From assembly GCA_013286645.1 (NCBI GenBank), contig JABDFJ010000007.1, forward strand, positions 1 through 58,238: 58,238 nt of DNA. Direction: 5' to 3'. How positions within the stretch are numbered: position 1 is the first letter of the stretch; every line of letters starts with the position of its first letter. The notes beneath the pieces were generated by a model, which worked only from the letters and a program-made list of their open reading frames with translations, did not search any database and had not been told where the DNA came from. A program made the position numbers and the translations under genes. This stretch comes from Chlamydiota bacterium (GTDB lineage: Bacteria > Chlamydiota > Chlamydiia > Chlamydiales > Parachlamydiaceae). Shown here piece by piece: positions 44,781-53,894 of the stretch.

Positions 44781-45950
44781 ATGCGACATTTGAAGGTGAT
44801 GCTGTTATTATGTTTGCTTTGTGTGGGTTTTTGTGATGCTGAAGAACACGATAGCACCAAGGAGAGTCCTAAACAGCTTTCCAAAGAAGTGGATAAAAGT
44901 GGGGCTGCGCCAGGGGCTCATACTAGCACTGTTCAGGCCTCTGGAGGTGCTATTAAAGTAGGTACGCGCATCGTTAAGCCCTTCGTTTTTGAAGCTAACG
45001 AGAATTTGACCGGTTTTAGTGTTGATTTATGGAATAGCATCGCGTTGCATTTGAATTTAACGACAGAATATGACGTGCATGACACCCTGGATGCATTGCT
45101 TGAGGGTGTAAAAGATGGGGAGGATGTTGCGGCTATTTCTGCTGTTTCGATAACTGCAAAACGGGAAGAAATTTTCGACTTCTCTCTGCCCATGTTTGAC
45201 AGTGGTTTGTCAATCATGGTGCCTGTGCAAAAAGAGACGGGATTTATCAGTTTTCTTAGCGGAATAAAGTTAGGGGATTTATTAGAGTTTTTGATCATTT
45301 TTCTTCTTTTGATAGGTATTCCAGCGCATGTTGTATGGTTTGCAGAACGCAAGAACGAAGAGGATGATTTTATTTCATCTTCTTATTTTCCTGGCATATT
45401 TCAGGCAGCATTTTGGTCGGCATCAACCCTTGGAGGGCAAGCAGAAGGATTTCCAAAGCATACGATCAGTCGTTTTGTTTCCATTGTATGGATCTATGTC
45501 AGTATTATCTTTGTGGCGTATTTTACCGCCTTCATGACGACGCAGTTGACAGTGCAGCAATTGAAGGGGGGGATCTCGAGTCCAAATGACTTGCGAGGCA
45601 AGTATGTGGCGACAATAAAGGATAGCACTGCTGCTCTATTTCTTAAGGCAAATCGCACGAATGTGCTGGATTTCGATACCATTGATGAGGCTATTCAAGC
45701 GGTAAATGCAGGCAAAGCCATTGCCGTCGTTTATGACAGCCCTGTGCTTTTGTATTACGTCTCCCATGAAAATCAAGGCAATATGGAAATTGTAGGCGAT
45801 ACGTTCCACAAGGAAAATTACGGCATCATTTTCCCCATCGGGAGTGAGTTGCGCATTCCAGTCAACCGCGCCTTATTGTCTTTAAAAGAAAGTGGGGTTT
45901 ACCAACAGCTCTATGATCGGTGGTTTGGCAAACTTGAAGGGCAAAAGTAG
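44781..45950 (+). CDS. Prokaryotic glutamate-receptor-like ligand-gated ion channel
   Basis: 389 residues. Signal peptide 1-20, then an SBP_bac_3 ligand-binding lobe split by a channel as in GluR0 and eukaryotic iGluRs. Lobe 1: about 57-153, with the ligand Arg at R128 (ITAKREEIFDFS). M1 at 166-186, pore loop 204-223 (AAFWSASTLGGQAEGF), M2 at 231-257, lobe 2 at 260-388 with D319 (VYDSP). The M2 end reads YFTAFMTTQLTV, similar to the iGluR SYTANLAAFLTV. The pore has TLGG, not TVGYG, so potassium selectivity is unlikely. The ligand is probably an amino acid. Start ATG 44781; a hairpin at 45948 may end the transcript. Confidence 0.9.
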   Translation: MRHLKVMLLLCLLCVGFCDAEEHDSTKESPKQLSKEVDKSGAAPGAHTSTVQASGGAIKVGTRIVKPFVFEANENLTGFSVDLWNSIALHLNLTTEYDVHDTLDALLEGVKDGEDVAAISAVSITAKREEIFDFSLPMFDSGLSIMVPVQKETGFISFLSGIKLGDLLEFLIIFLLLIGIPAHVVWFAERKNEEDDFISSSYFPGIFQAAFWSASTLGGQAEGFPKHTISRFVSIVWIYVSIIFVAYFTAFMTTQLTVQQLKGGISSPNDLRGKYVATIKDSTAALFLKANRTNVLDFDTIDEAIQAVNAGKAIAVVYDSPVLLYYVSHENQGNMEIVGDTFHKENYGIIFPIGSELRIPVNRALLSLKESGVYQQLYDRWFGKLEGQK

Positions 45951-45971
45951 GAGTCCTAGCAAGGACTCCTA
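45948..45971. terminator. Hairpin between convergent genes (shared terminator candidate)
   Basis: TAGGAGTCCT, loop AGCA, AGGACTCCTA: a perfect 10-bp stem that begins with the stop codon of the channel gene and ends 7 bases before the stop of the convergent Inc-like gene. No T-run follows on either side. Confidence 0.5.
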
Positions 45972-45977
45972 GATGTA

Positions 45978-46604
45978 TTACGCCTGAACAGGGGTACCGG
46001 CTTGGTTAGCGAAAAATCTGGCTAGCTTAGCAGCTACACGCTGGTAGAGTGACTTTTCTGGCTCATGATTGCACAGTTGAGCTTTCAAACGCTCTAGATT
46101 GGCTTTTATTTTGGCTTCACATTTTTCTCTAGCAGGTGTTCCAGCTTCATATTTGGAGGGATTGGGTTGCGCTAGCATATGTTTGTGAATCTTCACAATC
46201 ATTTGGGGAGTCAATGGGATGTCATTGAAATGTTGGTTGATATAATTCTTTAACTCAGGTCGGCTTTGAGCTATTTCTGGTTTATGTTTTTCCGAACAAA
46301 GGAGATATATTAGTCCGCTTACGAGACAACCAGCCAGTAGCGCGCCGCCTGCAAATCCGCCTGATGCCCAAGTTAGTATTACAGCAGCTACTATTACTAC
46401 TGTAATTACAGCAGTTGCTTGCATCATAACCCGTTTGTTTGATGTCTCTCTATTCAGCAGATCCGCTTGGTCGATGAGTTGATCGAGCTTGAGGGCTTCC
46501 ACTGTATGCTTACCAAGCGAGCCTTTGCTGCGATCATTTTGTGCCATAGGAGCTGGAGCCGTCGAATTTAAGGGCATGGATTGTTGGGTAGTAATAATGG
46601 TCAT
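45978..46604 (-). CDS. Inc-like protein (bilobed hydrophobic domain)
   Basis: 208 residues. After an N-terminal Ser/Pro region, residues about 62-105 form two adjacent hydrophobic helices joined by a Gly-rich turn (VMMQATAVITVVIVAAVILT, GGFAGGALLAGCLVSGLIYL), the bilobed motif of chlamydial inclusion-membrane proteins. The C-terminus is helical and charged. No signal peptide. I infer a type III secreted Inc candidate; no sequence family recognised. Start ATG 46604 with AGAGGT upstream. Confidence 0.65.
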   Translation of the reverse strand: MTIITTQQSMPLNSTAPAPMAQNDRSKGSLGKHTVEALKLDQLIDQADLLNRETSNKRVMMQATAVITVVIVAAVILTWASGGFAGGALLAGCLVSGLIYLLCSEKHKPEIAQSRPELKNYINQHFNDIPLTPQMIVKIHKHMLAQPNPSKYEAGTPAREKCEAKIKANLERLKAQLCNHEPEKSLYQRVAAKLARFFANQAGTPVQA

Positions 46605-46732
46605 GTTTGTAAACCTCTAGTGTAAAAGTTTATAATAAATTAAAATTAATTATATTATTAATTTAAATAAAAGTAAATATTTATTTTTATTCGCCCTCTT
46701 TTTCTATATGGCTTATATGGGTTCAAACAAAT

Positions 46733-47018
46733 GGCGAAGCCACGTAGCTTAGGCTTCAGCCTGAGCTCGTTTTGGCAGGTTTCAACCTGCCACGCGCAGC
46801 GAGCGGTAGCGATGCATGACGCGCTTACTTGTGGCAAAGAAAAGAGCGCGAAAAACATTAAGGTTACTGCCCGAGGCCGCGACGATGGATACTTTTGTGC
46901 AACGTTCGTGAGGCCACGACACCGAGCGCGTCATGCATCGCTACCGCTCGCTGCGCGTGGCAGGCTGAAGCCCTGCCAAAACGAGCTCAGGCTGAAGCCT
47001 AAGCTACAAGGCTTCGCC
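46733..47018. repeat. Family G palindrome, 286 bp
   Basis: Arms of about 93 bases (GGCGAAGCCACGTAGCTTAG... and its complement, with few differences), with a 98-base centre. Inside each arm is a shorter hairpin (GGCAGGTTTCAACCTGCC). It is more G/C-rich than the neighbouring sequence. It occupies the gap upstream of nuoA; the nuoA promoter must lie in 47019-47130. No other copy here. Confidence 0.88.
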
Positions 47019-47130
47019 TCGGTCTTTAAAGGCTGCTTTATAAAATAACGTTGACAGGGATGCAAAATTATTGATATGAATAGTGTCAAATACAAGTTAG
47101 TCACTATAGCCTAAAAATGAAGAGGTGATT

Positions 47131-47487
47131 GTGTCAGATTTTTTCGCCGTCTATGTTTATTTTGGGTTTATTTTGGTGGTGACCTTGGTGGTCACGGGTG
47201 CAACAGCTCTTTTTCCTTCGAAAAGGACAAGTGCCACCAAATTCATGCCTTATGAATCGGGCATCAAAACGCAGACACATCTATTGCAAGAACGTTTTCC
47301 TATGCGTCACTATTTGGTGGCTTTGATGTTTTTGGTATTCGATGTGGAAGTTATTTTTCTGTATCCCTGGGCGGTGATCGGGAAAACCATAGGTGCTTTT
47401 GCCTTCTACGAAATGGCCTTTTTTTTAGTCGCGCTGCTCGTAGGCTTTGCTTACATCTGGCGCAAGCGAGGATTACAATGGGAGTAA
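47131..47487 (+). CDS. nuoA: NADH dehydrogenase I subunit A
   Basis: 118 residues, three membrane helices. [10 protein letters not shown] and [15 protein letters not shown] are the diagnostic NuoA motifs, the latter carrying acidic residues near the quinone channel. Start GTG 47131 with AAGAGG at about 5-6 bases; GTG 47125 is in frame but too near the ribosome site. First gene of the complex I operon. Overlaps nuoB by 10 bases. Confidence 0.96.
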   Translation: MSDFFAVYVYFGFILVVTLVVTGATALFPSKRTSATKFMPYESGIKTQTHLLQERFPMRHYLVALMFLVFDVEVIFLYPWAVIGKTIGAFAFYEMAFFLVALLVGFAYIWRKRGLQWE

Positions 47488-47978
47488 CACCACAAGAGAA
47501 AACGCCATTTTTGGTGGCGCCATTAGAAAAGTTGATCAACTGGGCGCGCGAAAGCTCGCTTTGGCCTGCACAGTTTGGATTGGCCTGTTGTGCGATTGAG
47601 ATGATGTCGGCCTCGGGACCGCGTTATGACATGGCTCGTTTTGGCATGGAAGTGTTTCGCGCTTCGCCAAGGCAAAGTGACGTGATGATTGTGGCGGGAC
47701 GTGTGAGCCAGAAGATGGCGCCCGTCTTGAAGACCATATACGAACAAATGCTTGAACCCAAGTGGGTGATTGCAATGGGAGATTGCGCCTCTAGTGGCGG
47801 GATTTATAACAATTATGCGGTCATTCAAGGTGTCGATAAAATCGTTCCTGTTGATGTGTATGTGGCAGGTTGCCCTCCACGTCCAGAAGCGCTATTAGAT
47901 GGCTTGATTATGTTACAGAAGAAAATCAAGCGTGATCATCCACTTTCTACCCAACGGTCGATGCATGAAAACAGCTGA
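47478..47978 (+). CDS. nuoB: NADH dehydrogenase I subunit B
   Basis: 166 residues. Carries the terminal cluster N2 that reduces quinone: C37-C38 (LACCAIE), C103 (GDCAS), C132 (GCPPRPE). The rest of the family core ([12 protein letters not shown]) is intact. Start ATG 47478 inside nuoA. Confidence 0.97.
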   Translation: MGVTPQEKTPFLVAPLEKLINWARESSLWPAQFGLACCAIEMMSASGPRYDMARFGMEVFRASPRQSDVMIVAGRVSQKMAPVLKTIYEQMLEPKWVIAMGDCASSGGIYNNYAVIQGVDKIVPVDVYVAGCPPRPEALLDGLIMLQKKIKRDHPLSTQRSMHENS

Positions 47979-48498
47979 AGCAGTCCAGGGCATAAGAGCT
48001 AAATTTGCTGATGTGATCGTCAGTGAAGTCAATTTCATGGATGAGACGACGCTTGAATTGCGTAAAGATAGTCTAAAAAACGTTCTTTCTTATTTGAAGA
48101 GTGGGGATGTGGGCTTTGAAGTGCTTATGGACTTGACCGCCTCGGATTATCTGGAACCTATCAAGCGCTCGAAAGTTGTTTATTGGTTGCACAATCCGAC
48201 CAATTATCAGCGTCTAAGGATCTCCATTTTTGTGGAGCGTGAAGGCTTATTGCCCACCGTCACAGATTTATGGGAAGGTGCTAACTGGTATGAGAGGGAG
48301 CTTTTTGATTTATATGGGGTGAAGTTTGATGGACACCCTGATTTAAAACGGATATTAATGCCTGATGATTGGCAGGGGCATCCTTTGCTTAAGGATTATG
48401 CCCTGACGGAAGAACCTGTTGAATTTAAGCATAACCGCGAGCCTAAAGTACCTTCACGCATCATTTCATATATAGGGATGGGTAATAATCCGCCTTAA
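47965..48498 (+). CDS. nuoC: NADH dehydrogenase I subunit C
   Basis: 177 residues from ATG 47965, which overlaps nuoB by 14 bases; an earlier ATG at 47932 would extend it inside nuoB and gives a non-conserved leader. [19 protein letters not shown] followed by [17 protein letters not shown] is the NuoC signature. Part of the connecting arm. Separate from nuoD, not fused as in E. coli. Confidence 0.95.
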   Translation: MKTAEAVQGIRAKFADVIVSEVNFMDETTLELRKDSLKNVLSYLKSGDVGFEVLMDLTASDYLEPIKRSKVVYWLHNPTNYQRLRISIFVEREGLLPTVTDLWEGANWYERELFDLYGVKFDGHPDLKRILMPDDWQGHPLLKDYALTEEPVEFKHNREPKVPSRIISYIGMGNNPP

Positions 48499-48519
48499 AC
48501 CAAAAAGCACAACATCATT

Positions 48520-49725
48520 ATGACTAAAGAAATTGAAGAACTCAGCCAAATTGGCGATATCGGGGATGTGATGGAGCTCAATTTAGGGCCCCAACACCCC
48601 TCTACGCATGGCGTTTTGCGTATCAAATTGCATCTGGATGGTGAAGTTGTCCTTTCGGCAGAACCTGTGATTGGCTATCTTCATACGGGTGTTGAAAAGC
48701 AGTGTGAAACACGTACCTATCACCAAGTGTTCACGCTGGTTGATCGTTTAGATTATCTCTCTGGTCCATCTGAAGAGCAAGCTTTTGCTTCTGTTGTCGA
48801 GCGGCTTATGCAGGTGGAAGTTCCTGAAAGGGCACAGGTGATTCGTGTGTTGCTTTTGGAGTTGGCACGTATAGCTAGCCATTTGATTTGGGTGGGAACA
48901 AGTGCGCTTGAACTGAACATGTCTTCTATCTTTATGTATTGCTTTGGGGAGCGGGAAAAGATCCTCGATTTGTTTGAGGAGATGTCTGGAGCTAGGATGT
49001 TCCCATCGGTATGGCGTATTGGTGGCTTAGCGCATGATTTAAGTCCTAATTTCATTGCCAATGTGAAGTCATTTTTAAAAGATTTCCCCCGTTTATGGAA
49101 AGATTTAGATAATTTGCTTACGCAAAATTATGTGTGGTGTGCGCGTACGCAAGATATTGCCGTGATCGATAAGGAATTATGTAAGCAGTATATGTGTACG
49201 GGGCCTGTGATACGCGGCGCGGGTGTAGCTTATGATATTCGCAAGGCCTATCCCTATCTTGGTTATGAGAATTATCAGTTCGACATACCCACGTATGCTG
49301 AAGGGGATGCTTATGCACGCTATATGGTGCGTATGGAAGAGATGTTACAAAGTGCTTCTATCGTAGAGCAAGCCATTGCTAAATTAAAGCCTGGACCTGT
49401 GTTGACGAGCGATCGCAAAGTGGCCTTGCCACCCAGACGTGAGCTGGCACGCAGTATGGAAGCTGTCATTCATCAATTTAAATTAGTCAGTGAAGGACTT
49501 CATCCTCCCGTTGGGGAATTATTTCATGCTGTTGAGTCTGCTCGTGGTGAGCTCGGCTATTATCTTGTGAGTGACGGCTCCCATAAACCGCATCGCTTGC
49601 GTGTGCGTTCTCCCTCATTCCCTCATGTAGAGGTGTTACAAAAGGTGTTACCCGGACATATGTTATCTGACGTTGTAGTGGCAATTGCCAGCGTCGATCC
49701 AATTTTAGGAGATGTTGACCGCTAA
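48520..49725 (+). CDS. nuoD: NADH dehydrogenase I subunit D
   Basis: 401 residues. Forms the quinone-binding pocket with NuoB. GPQHPSTHGVLRIKLHLDGE holds the quinone-site His residues; RLDYLSGPSEEQAF and ARGELGYYLVSDGS are family motifs. Stop TAA shares a base with the nuoE start (TAATG). Confidence 0.97.
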   Translation: MTKEIEELSQIGDIGDVMELNLGPQHPSTHGVLRIKLHLDGEVVLSAEPVIGYLHTGVEKQCETRTYHQVFTLVDRLDYLSGPSEEQAFASVVERLMQVEVPERAQVIRVLLLELARIASHLIWVGTSALELNMSSIFMYCFGEREKILDLFEEMSGARMFPSVWRIGGLAHDLSPNFIANVKSFLKDFPRLWKDLDNLLTQNYVWCARTQDIAVIDKELCKQYMCTGPVIRGAGVAYDIRKAYPYLGYENYQFDIPTYAEGDAYARYMVRMEEMLQSASIVEQAIAKLKPGPVLTSDRKVALPPRRELARSMEAVIHQFKLVSEGLHPPVGELFHAVESARGELGYYLVSDGSHKPHRLRVRSPSFPHVEVLQKVLPGHMLSDVVVAIASVDPILGDVDR

Positions 49726-50240
49726 TGCTTAGTGAAAAAACAAGAAATGCAATTATCCACCTGCAAAAGCTGTATCCTGAAAAGCGTTCAGCGCTTATTC
49801 CAGCGTTACACCTTGCGCAAGCTGAAGTGGGCTATTTGCCCCGTGAGACACAAATCGAAGTGGCCGAGTTGTTTGGTATAGACCCTAATGAGGTTCATTC
49901 TGTGGTCACTTTCTATGATATGTTTTATGACAAGCCTGTGGGGAAACATATCCTCCATGTATGCAAAAATGTCTCTTGTATGCTGCGTGGAGCTGATGGT
50001 GTGCTCTCCAAGTTGTGTCAGAAATTGGAGATTCAGCCAGGGGGCACCACTGCTGATGGACAGTTCACGGTTGTCGCCTCTGAATGTTTGGCGGCATGTG
50101 ATCGCGCTCCGATGATGCTCATCGATGACAAGGTGGTGGGTCCAGTTCAAGAAGGTGATCTGGATCATATTCTTGCTGAAGCTAAAAAGGGGCCAGGCCA
50201 TCCTGCTCCAGTTCCCAAAGTGGAGATAGAACATGCCTGA
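49725..50240 (+). CDS. nuoE: NADH dehydrogenase I subunit E
   Basis: 171 residues. Binds the [2Fe-2S] cluster N1a: C80, C85 (VCKNVSCML), C121, C125 (ECLAACDRAP). FGIDPNEVHSVVTFYDMF is a conserved family stretch. Overlaps nuoD by 1 base and nuoF by 8. Confidence 0.97.
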   Translation: MLSEKTRNAIIHLQKLYPEKRSALIPALHLAQAEVGYLPRETQIEVAELFGIDPNEVHSVVTFYDMFYDKPVGKHILHVCKNVSCMLRGADGVLSKLCQKLEIQPGGTTADGQFTVVASECLAACDRAPMMLIDDKVVGPVQEGDLDHILAEAKKGPGHPAPVPKVEIEHA

Positions 50241-51531
50241 AATGCGCGTTTTGATGGCAAATATTGATAAGCCTAATCAATGTAATATCGACACTTACGA
50301 ACGCAATGGGGGCTATCAAGCTATACGTAAAGCCATCTCCAAAATAATGCCAGCAGATCTTATTGAAATGGTCAAACAAGCGGGCTTACGCGGACGTGGT
50401 GGGGCAGGCTTTGTCACAGGTGTTAAATGGGGCTTTATTCCTAAGGATCCCTCGTTAGCGAAGTATCTAGTATGCAATTGTGATGAAAGTGAGCCAGGGA
50501 CGTTTAAGGATAGGTTACTTATTGAAAAAGATCCCCATCAGCTCATTGAAGGGATTATTTTGAGCAGCTATGCCATAGGTGCTAAGCAGGCCTTCATTTA
50601 TTCTAGGGGTGAATTTTACGGAGGCATTGCTCAATTGGCTGCTGCTGTGAATGAAGCTAAAAAGCGTGGCTATTTAGGTAATAAGATTCTAGGTACAGAT
50701 TTTTCCCTTGAGATTGTGGTGCATCCTGGTGCTGGAGCATACATTGCTGGGGAAGAGACCGCTTTACTCAACTCATTAGAAGGGTATCGCGCCACTCCGC
50801 GCTTAAAGCCCCCTTTTCCCGCTATTGCAGGGTTATATGGCAAGCCAACGATTATTAATAACGTCGAAACCTTATGCAACGTTGTGCATATCGTCAACAA
50901 TGGCGTTGAGTGGTACCAGAAGATAGGAAAACCGAAAAATACAGGCACAAAGATCTTCCAATTAAGTGGACAACTGCAAAAACCTGGATGTTATGAATTT
51001 CCTTTGGGTGTAACGCTCAGAGAAGTACTTGACAATGCTGGTGGCATGCTTCCTGGTCGGACATTTAAAGCCTGTTATCCCGGAGGGTCTTCATGTGCCT
51101 TATTGACAGCTAACGATCTTGATATTTCAATGGATTTTGAGACATTGTCAGCACGTAAATCTGCTCTTGGTACAGCTTCGATTATTGTCATGGATGATAC
51201 GGCCGACATGGTAAAAGTTGCCAACCGATTAATGCAATTTTATCAAAACGAGTCATGTGGCAAATGCACCCCATGTCGTGAAGGCACGCGCTGGATGGTG
51301 CAAGTATTATCGCGTATTGAAGCAGGTGGTGGCACGTTTGATGATTTAGATGTGATTAACAATGTATGCGGGCATATGGAAGCTAATTCGTTCTGTCCCT
51401 TAGCTGCAGGGGCAGCGCCGCCGGTGGTGAGTGCTTTGAAGGAGTTTAGAGGGGAATTTGAAGCGTATGTACGCAAGAATCCCAAGGCGGAGCAGCGCTC
51501 TGAGATGAAAGTGTGCTATCCTTACTTATAA
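50233..51531 (+). CDS. nuoF: NADH dehydrogenase I subunit F
   Basis: 432 residues. Binds NADH, FMN and cluster N3. GRGGAGFVTGVKWGF (NADH/FMN site), NCDESEPGTFKDR, and NESCGKCTPCREGTRW plus SFCPLA (N3 Cys ligands). Start ATG 50233, which begins MPEMRVLMAN. Confidence 0.97.
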   Translation: MPEMRVLMANIDKPNQCNIDTYERNGGYQAIRKAISKIMPADLIEMVKQAGLRGRGGAGFVTGVKWGFIPKDPSLAKYLVCNCDESEPGTFKDRLLIEKDPHQLIEGIILSSYAIGAKQAFIYSRGEFYGGIAQLAAAVNEAKKRGYLGNKILGTDFSLEIVVHPGAGAYIAGEETALLNSLEGYRATPRLKPPFPAIAGLYGKPTIINNVETLCNVVHIVNNGVEWYQKIGKPKNTGTKIFQLSGQLQKPGCYEFPLGVTLREVLDNAGGMLPGRTFKACYPGGSSCALLTANDLDISMDFETLSARKSALGTASIIVMDDTADMVKVANRLMQFYQNESCGKCTPCREGTRWMVQVLSRIEAGGGTFDDLDVINNVCGHMEANSFCPLAAGAAPPVVSALKEFRGEFEAYVRKNPKAEQRSEMKVCYPYL

Positions 51532-51535
51532 TAAT

Positions 51536-53881
51536 ATGGTAACTATGACGACACAAACAACAGTGCAGACGAATCTGATCAATTTTACTCTCGACGGCAA
51601 GGCAATTAGTGTGCCTAAAGGCACCACTGTCTACCATGCCGCTAAAGAACATGGTATTGAGCTTCCAATTTTTTGTTATCAAGACCGTATGCCCCCATTT
51701 GGCGCATGCCGCGTGTGTTTGGTTGAAGTGGAGAAAATGCCTAAACTACAGACCTCATGCACTCTCGAAGCTACAGAAGGTATGGTTGTTAAAACACAGA
51801 GCAAGATAGCTGAAGAGGGACGTAAAGGGATTCTGGAATTTCTTTTAATTAACCACCCGCTAGATTGTCCCATCTGCGACAGGGGGGGAGAGTGTCCTCT
51901 GCAAGACAATACTCTTAAATATGGACCAGGCGAGAGCCGCTTTGTTGAAGAAAAGCGTCATTTCAAAAAGCATTTACCATTAGGTCCAGTATTGATGCTT
52001 GATCGAGAGCGCTGCATTGCCTGTGCCCGTTGCACGCGCTTTGGCGAAACTATCGCTGGCGATCACGCCCTGCAATTTATTGAACGTGGTTATAGAACCG
52101 AGGTGGGGACGCCAGATGGTGGACCAGCGAAGTCAAAATTCATCGGCAACACGATCATGATTTGTCCTGTAGGTGCGCTTACGAGTCAAGTATACCGTTT
52201 TAGAGCACGTCCTTGGGACAATCATGCCACAAAGAGCACTTGTACGTTATGTCCAGTAGGATGCAGCCTGACGCTTGACTCGCGTGATGGTGAAGTGATG
52301 CGTACACGCTCACATGAGAATAAGGACGTAAATGACATCTGGTTATGCGATAAAGGGTGGTTTGGTTATGAATATACCGACCATACAGATAGGCTACAAA
52401 CTCCATTGATTCGTCGCAAAGGTCAGCTGCAGCCAGCCAGTTGGGAAGAAGCCTTGACGTTGATTGCTAATCAGCTGAAAGAGAGCAAGCAAAATGGTAG
52501 GGTCGCTGCGTTTGGAGGAGCTCCTCTGACAACAGAAGAAAACTATCTGTTTCAAAAGTTTATGCGTGAAGGGGCTGGTGTATATAACATCGATTACCGC
52601 ATTGGCATGCCTATTGTGTCCGCGCAAGACAGTATGCATGCAGGTGGGATGGAAATTTCTATTGGCGAATGTGAAGATTTATCCTTTGCTGTGTTGTTTG
52701 GTGTTGATTTGACTGAAGAGTTCCCGGTGATATGGCTGCGGTTAAGGCAAGCCATCAATAAAGGGGCTAAGGTATTTTTTGTGGGACACTATGCGCCGGA
52801 GATTGCAAGATACTTTGAAAAAACTATCTTGCATGCACCAGGCAGAGAATTAGAAGCTTTAAAGCAGCATTTACCAGAAGTTGTTGCTTTAGTGAAGAAT
52901 GGAAAAAAAGGAGCTTTTTTCCTCGGCCGGCAATATCTCGATACACCTCACCGCAGTGCGATTGTGGCAGAGCTGGAAAAGGCGCAAAAGAATCTTGGTA
53001 ATGTCTCCTTAAATCTCTTGGAAGGACATGGCAACAGTGCAGGTGCGCGCCTTGCTGGCATGTTGCCTGATGTGGGACCTTTGGGCAAAAAAGTTTCAAA
53101 ACCAGGCTTGAATGCGATTCAGGTGGCGGAGAAAGCAGCGCAGGAAGGATGGGATTATTTACATATCGCTGGAGCCAATCCCGCTGTTAAGTTTCCGTCA
53201 AAGCTATGGAAAGAAGCACGTGCTAAGCTTGGGTTTTTAGTCGTGCAAGACCTCTTCTTGACAGAAACAGCGCAACAAGCCGATGTGGTTTTGCCAGTGC
53301 TTTCTGCTGAGGAAAAAGAAGGCAGTTTTATCAACCTCGAAGGACGCGTGCAGAAATTGCTTCCGGGTAAAGATCTTCCCCATGATGTTTATAGCGATGC
53401 CGATATCTTTACTTTGTTGGCGTTGAAGATGAATTGTTTGCTGGCTGTCGATGCCGAATTTAATGAAGTCTTAAAGGAAGGTGTTATAAGTCGGCGCACA
53501 GAGAAACGACAAACAGATAATGCTACAAAAAGGGCAGAAGCACAACCAAGCAGCAACACCGCAAGTGGAATGCTTACAATTAGCTTTGCACCGGTGCTTT
53601 TTGATAAAGGGGTGCGTATGCAACATAATCCCCATCTTGTGCAAATGGTCAAAGACCCTTGTGTTCGTCTCCATCCAACAGAAGGAACGAAGCGCCGCAT
53701 CACTAATGATGATCGCGTACGTGTGAGTGTGGGTGGCAACACGATTTCTGCCAAAGTGAAATTGGACATGAATGTAGCTGAAGGGGCGCTCGTGCTGCCA
53801 CTAGGCTTTGCGGAGTTGCCAGTTTATGAGTTAAGTCCCAATCTTATCAATGGATTGCCAGTAGAGATTGTAAAAGAGTAA
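51536..53881 (+). CDS. nuoG: NADH dehydrogenase I subunit G
   Basis: 781 residues. N-terminal ferredoxin part: C47, C58, C61, C75 ([2Fe-2S]); H107, C111, C114, C120 (N5); C160, C163, C166, C210 (N4). A further set C236-x2-C239-x3-C243-x27-C271 is the extra N7 cluster found in some bacteria. The rest is a molybdopterin-oxidoreductase-like domain without evident cofactor ligand. Starts 4 bases after nuoF. Confidence 0.96.
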   Translation: MVTMTTQTTVQTNLINFTLDGKAISVPKGTTVYHAAKEHGIELPIFCYQDRMPPFGACRVCLVEVEKMPKLQTSCTLEATEGMVVKTQSKIAEEGRKGILEFLLINHPLDCPICDRGGECPLQDNTLKYGPGESRFVEEKRHFKKHLPLGPVLMLDRERCIACARCTRFGETIAGDHALQFIERGYRTEVGTPDGGPAKSKFIGNTIMICPVGALTSQVYRFRARPWDNHATKSTCTLCPVGCSLTLDSRDGEVMRTRSHENKDVNDIWLCDKGWFGYEYTDHTDRLQTPLIRRKGQLQPASWEEALTLIANQLKESKQNGRVAAFGGAPLTTEENYLFQKFMREGAGVYNIDYRIGMPIVSAQDSMHAGGMEISIGECEDLSFAVLFGVDLTEEFPVIWLRLRQAINKGAKVFFVGHYAPEIARYFEKTILHAPGRELEALKQHLPEVVALVKNGKKGAFFLGRQYLDTPHRSAIVAELEKAQKNLGNVSLNLLEGHGNSAGARLAGMLPDVGPLGKKVSKPGLNAIQVAEKAAQEGWDYLHIAGANPAVKFPSKLWKEARAKLGFLVVQDLFLTETAQQADVVLPVLSAEEKEGSFINLEGRVQKLLPGKDLPHDVYSDADIFTLLALKMNCLLAVDAEFNEVLKEGVISRRTEKRQTDNATKRAEAQPSSNTASGMLTISFAPVLFDKGVRMQHNPHLVQMVKDPCVRLHPTEGTKRRITNDDRVRVSVGGNTISAKVKLDMNVAEGALVLPLGFAELPVYELSPNLINGLPVEIVKE

Positions 53882-53894
53882 TCAAGGCGTATTT

